Source: Longimicrobiales bacterium (lineage in GTDB: Bacteria; Gemmatimonadota; Gemmatimonadetes; Longimicrobiales; Gaopeijiaceae). Taken from it: a stretch of DNA of 8,095 nt. Made by a program: the position numbers and the translations under genes. Shown here piece after piece: positions 6,257 to 8,095 of the stretch. Location of the stretch: positions 1 to 8,095 of the forward strand of contig JANQME010000164.1 of assembly GCA_028280205.1 (NCBI GenBank). The letters are read 5' to 3'. The notes under the pieces are model-generated. The model saw only the letters and a list, made by a program, of their open reading frames with translations, made no database searches and was not told where the DNA came from. The first letter of the stretch is position 1. Every line of letters begins with the position of its first letter.

Positions 6257-8095
6257 CCTCCGATCCTCAGTCCGATCCGCAGTAGCCGACCCCGCGTGTC
6301 CGGATAGAGCTCGGTACCGAAATCGGGATTCACTCCGGTGGGAAGGGTCAGCGTGGATCCGTCCGGCGACACGACGATCGATCCGGTCGGATCCACGAGC
6401 AGAAGCGCGTCGTCCATGGTGCCTTCCCCCGAGTCCAGGAGGTTGAATGCATCGAGCGTGAGTCGCACGCTCCAGGCTCCGAACGCTGCGACGTTGACGC
6501 CGAGCCTCGCACTCAACGAGTGAACGGCAGGCCGTCGGCACGAGTTCCGAACCGCGAAGCCACCAACCTGGTCCGAGAGACAGTCCCAATCCGCGAGCAG
6601 CGGATCGAGCGAGCCGTCGGACGGAACGAACGCAACGTCGTTGCGCATCGACCCGTCTCCGTTCGCGTCGACACCCAGCCGGTACCGCGGAGTGAAGGGC
6701 GAGCCCGAACGGAAGCGGTAGAGCCCCGTGACCGTGAAGCGACCGAGGCGGGTCCCAGCTCCGAGCACCGCCCGGTGCGGGACGTCGAAGTCCGACGTCC
6801 CCTCCGCCCACTCGTCGTTCCCTTCGCCGCCGGGAAGACCGGGCGGAAGCGCCGCCCCGATCGTGCCGCTGCCGGCGCCGATCCAGTTGTCCCGCGTCCG
6901 GGAGAACGTGTACGAGGCGTACAGGTCGAGGCGGGCGCTGCTGCGCTCCACGCCCACGGAGAGTCCGACATACTCCGACCAGCCGTCGGGGTCGAGCGCC
7001 CACACCTCCCCGAAGGCCGGGAAGCGCCGTGCGTCGTCGGCCGTCGTGGTGACGAGGGCGCCGTCCTGCACGACCGTCCCGAACACACTCCTCCCGTTCG
7101 GATCGACAGCGGTCGGAACGAGCGGGAGATTGAGGTTTCGACGCCGGGTGAGGAAGTCGGTACGGCGACTCGAGCCGCGGATGAAGACCGACCCCAGCGA
7201 GCTGATCCGCTGCACCAGACCGAGCTCCACCAGGCTCGTGCGCGGTGCCCGGAGGTCGGGCCCGAGCAGCGTGAGCAGCGGCCGGGCGGGGGCGGCGAGG
7301 GCGGGGATGCCGCCGTCGGGCCAGTCGATTCCCGTACCGGCGTATCGGGTCGACGTCGCTTCGGTGGCCTGACTGTGCGCGGCGGTCAGAGCACGCATGT
7401 CGACGTCCCCTTCGTGCAGCGAGCCGGCCGCAATGACACGCGTGCGGCCGGGGACCGCGTCCCATGTGATCGATCCGCGCACGCCGAACTGGTGGTGGCC
7501 GTCGTCGAAGTCGCTGTTCCGAATGCCCGTCGCGTCGAGCCAGTCGGCGTTCAGGGGCACGCCATCGCCGCCGATCAGCTCGTAGTCGTAGCGACCCCCG
7601 AGCCGCAGGCGCAGGGCGGGTCCCACGCTGGACTCGTACTGCGTGAAGACCCCGAACTCCCGGCTGCCCAGCGCACCTTCGGGCGCGGAGGTGAGCGCGC
7701 CAAAGCCCGATCCGGCCGCCACCTCGTCCGGACCGGAGAAGGCGTACTCCCCCGGAGACCCCGCCGTGTGGGACATGGCGTGGCTGGAGACGCGCAGCGA
7801 GGTCCCCACCTTGAACTTCGTCGATCCGGTGCCTCCGGAGCCCCAGCGCACGACGGGAATCAGAACGAAGTCGGTTCGGTTCGAGGACCCGGTCGCGGAC
7901 GGAACATCACCCAGGGACTGCCCGGCAGCCGAGAGGAACGCGGGTGGGACCCCATCGATGGATGCGTCGAAGTCCCGGTAGCTGCCCGAGAAGCCCGATC
8001 GAAGCTCGAAGCTCATCGTGCGTGAGGACTGACTCATGAAGCCGAAGGCGGCGGAGGAGTCTTCCGACTTCGCCGCCGCCTTCGGCTTCATGAGT
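6253..8095 (-). CDS. TonB-dependent outer-membrane receptor, C-terminal beta-barrel (5' end cut by window)
   Basis: About 613 codons of an outer-membrane TonB-dependent receptor barrel; the signal peptide, TonB box and plug domain lie beyond the right edge. Alternating amphipathic strands run throughout. Recognisable features (numbered from the ATG at 8091): REFGVFTQYE near 145, SYTFSRTRDN near 390, FDVPHRAVLGAG near 434, RSGSPFTPRY, DANGDG (475-480), a Cys504-Cys518 pair in the CLSDQ...RNSC loop, and DAFNLLD near 550. This style is common in large carboxypeptidase-regulatory TonB receptors of Gemmatimonadota and Acidobacteriota. The in-frame ATG at 8091 is probably not the start: no signal peptide follows it and it lies inside a palindrome that may be artefactual. 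The protein ends LRIGLRIGG, without the usual terminal aromatic residue, because the last codons double as the ribosome-binding site of the next gene. Energised import of a ligand through TonB/ExbBD is expected; the ligand is not identifiable. Confidence 0.9.
   Translation of the reverse strand, partial: LMKPKAAAKSEDSSAAFGFMSQSSRTMSFELRSGFSGSYRDFDASIDGVPPAFLSAAGQSLGDVPSATGSSNRTDFVLIPVVRWGSGGTGSTKFKVGTSLRVSSHAMSHTAGSPGEYAFSGPDEVAAGSGFGALTSAPEGALGSREFGVFTQYESSVGPALRLRLGGRYDYELIGGDGVPLNADWLDATGIRNSDFDDGHHQFGVRGSITWDAVPGRTRVIAAGSLHEGDVDMRALTAAHSQATEATSTRYAGTGIDWPDGGIPALAAPARPLLTLLGPDLRAPRTSLVELGLVQRISSLGSVFIRGSSRRTDFLTRRRNLNLPLVPTAVDPNGRSVFGTVVQDGALVTTTADDARRFPAFGEVWALDPDGWSEYVGLSVGVERSSARLDLYASYTFSRTRDNWIGAGSGTIGAALPPGLPGGEGNDEWAEGTSDFDVPHRAVLGAGTRLGRFTVTGLYRFRSGSPFTPRYRLGVDANGDGSMRNDVAFVPSDGSLDPLLADWDCLSDQVGGFAVRNSCRRPAVHSLSARLGVNVAAFGAWSVRLTLDAFNLLDSGEGTMDDALLLVDPTGSIVVSPDGSTLTLPTGVNPDFGTELYPDTRGRLLRIGLRIGG
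6257..6268 (-). promoter_or_regulatory. Overlapping Shine-Dalgarno sites inside the receptor C-terminus
   Basis: On the minus strand GAGGA (6268-6264) and GGAGG (6261-6257) sit in the last codons of the receptor. GAGGA is seven bases from GTG 6256, which overlaps the receptor stop. GGAGG abuts that GTG and is nine bases from the second in-frame GTG at 6247. Both choices give tight translational coupling to the receptor, and the sequence alone does not decide between them. Confidence 0.5.
8032..8095. repeat. 64-nt near-perfect inverted repeat ending at the window edge
   Basis: Bases 8032-8054 are the exact reverse complement of 8073-8095 (23 bp). After one mismatch (A8055/G8072) pairing resumes for 8056-8061 with 8066-8071, including one G-T pair, leaving a TTCC tetraloop centred at 8063.5. 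The repeat stops at the last base of the window, so its true extent is unknown. The receptor frame stays open through it, giving mirrored codons such as MKPKAAA and AAFGFM. A hairpin this strong within a receptor coding region and ending exactly at the sequence end is best explained as a fold-back assembly or library artefact at a contig terminus; a genuine hairpin is possible. Confidence 0.9.

Noticed and set aside
4232..6307. 691-codon plus-strand open frame
   Set aside because: It lies antisense to the EVE and lipoprotein genes, which have clear domain signatures. Its product is Arg/His/Asp-rich without recognisable domains, the usual high-GC antisense shadow.
6256..7465. Upstream extension of the lipoprotein frame to 7465 (872 residues in total)
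   Set aside because: The added 403 residues are Arg-rich, overlap the well-supported receptor frame on the same strand and place the signal peptide in mid-protein.
6520..8025. 501-codon plus-strand open frame
   Set aside because: It is antisense to the TonB receptor barrel, Arg/Glu-rich, with no signal peptide or family motif.

Overview
The window is high-GC bacterial DNA with every convincing gene on the minus strand, read from high to low coordinates. A TonB-dependent outer-membrane receptor, an exported lipoprotein and a Tat-exported lipoprotein amidohydrolase point to a Gram-negative (diderm) bacterium. The receptor style (a DANGDG loop, a conserved cysteine pair and an FNLLD-type strand near the C-terminus) and the abundance of exported amidohydrolases suggest Gemmatimonadota or a similar high-GC diderm phylum. 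This is an inference from style, not a taxonomic assignment. The right edge behaves like a contig end: it finishes exactly on a 64-nt near-perfect palindrome.

Layout in transcription order. At 8095-6253 lies the C-terminal beta-barrel part of a TonB-dependent receptor, cut at its 5' end by the window. A lipoprotein-like secreted protein follows at 6256-4847, with its GTG start overlapping the receptor stop. It has an SdrD_B-like calcium-binding module, two OB-fold-like modules and a C-terminal DUF11 repeat. After a 105-nt gap with a hairpin comes a stand-alone EVE-domain protein (4741-4274). It is followed 31 nt later by a CoA-acylating methylmalonate-semialdehyde dehydrogenase (4242-2755, GTG start), 16 nt later by a class III PLP aminotransferase of the AGXT2/beta-amino-acid type (2738-1422), and 29 nt later by an amidohydrolase family 3 (YtcJ-like) Tat lipoprotein (1392 to the left edge, cut before its stop). 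There is no gene-free stretch over about 105 nt, and I see no RNA gene, CRISPR array or mobile element.

How the genes may work together. The dehydrogenase and aminotransferase form a coherent two-step module: transamination of beta-alanine or beta-aminoisobutyrate gives malonate or methylmalonate semialdehyde, which the dehydrogenase converts to acetyl-CoA or propionyl-CoA. That is the end of reductive pyrimidine catabolism or of valine-type catabolism. The receptor and lipoprotein look like a translationally coupled surface uptake pair. Whether uptake pair, EVE protein, catabolic pair and exported amidohydrolase serve one substrate cannot be decided from the window. A nucleic-acid-scavenging link is offered only as a hypothesis.

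The genome appears ordinary in composition here. The long plus-strand open frames are high-GC antisense shadows. The points most worth a second look are the receptor/OB-fold lipoprotein pair, the beta-amino-acid module linked to an EVE gene, and the fold-back palindrome at the right edge.
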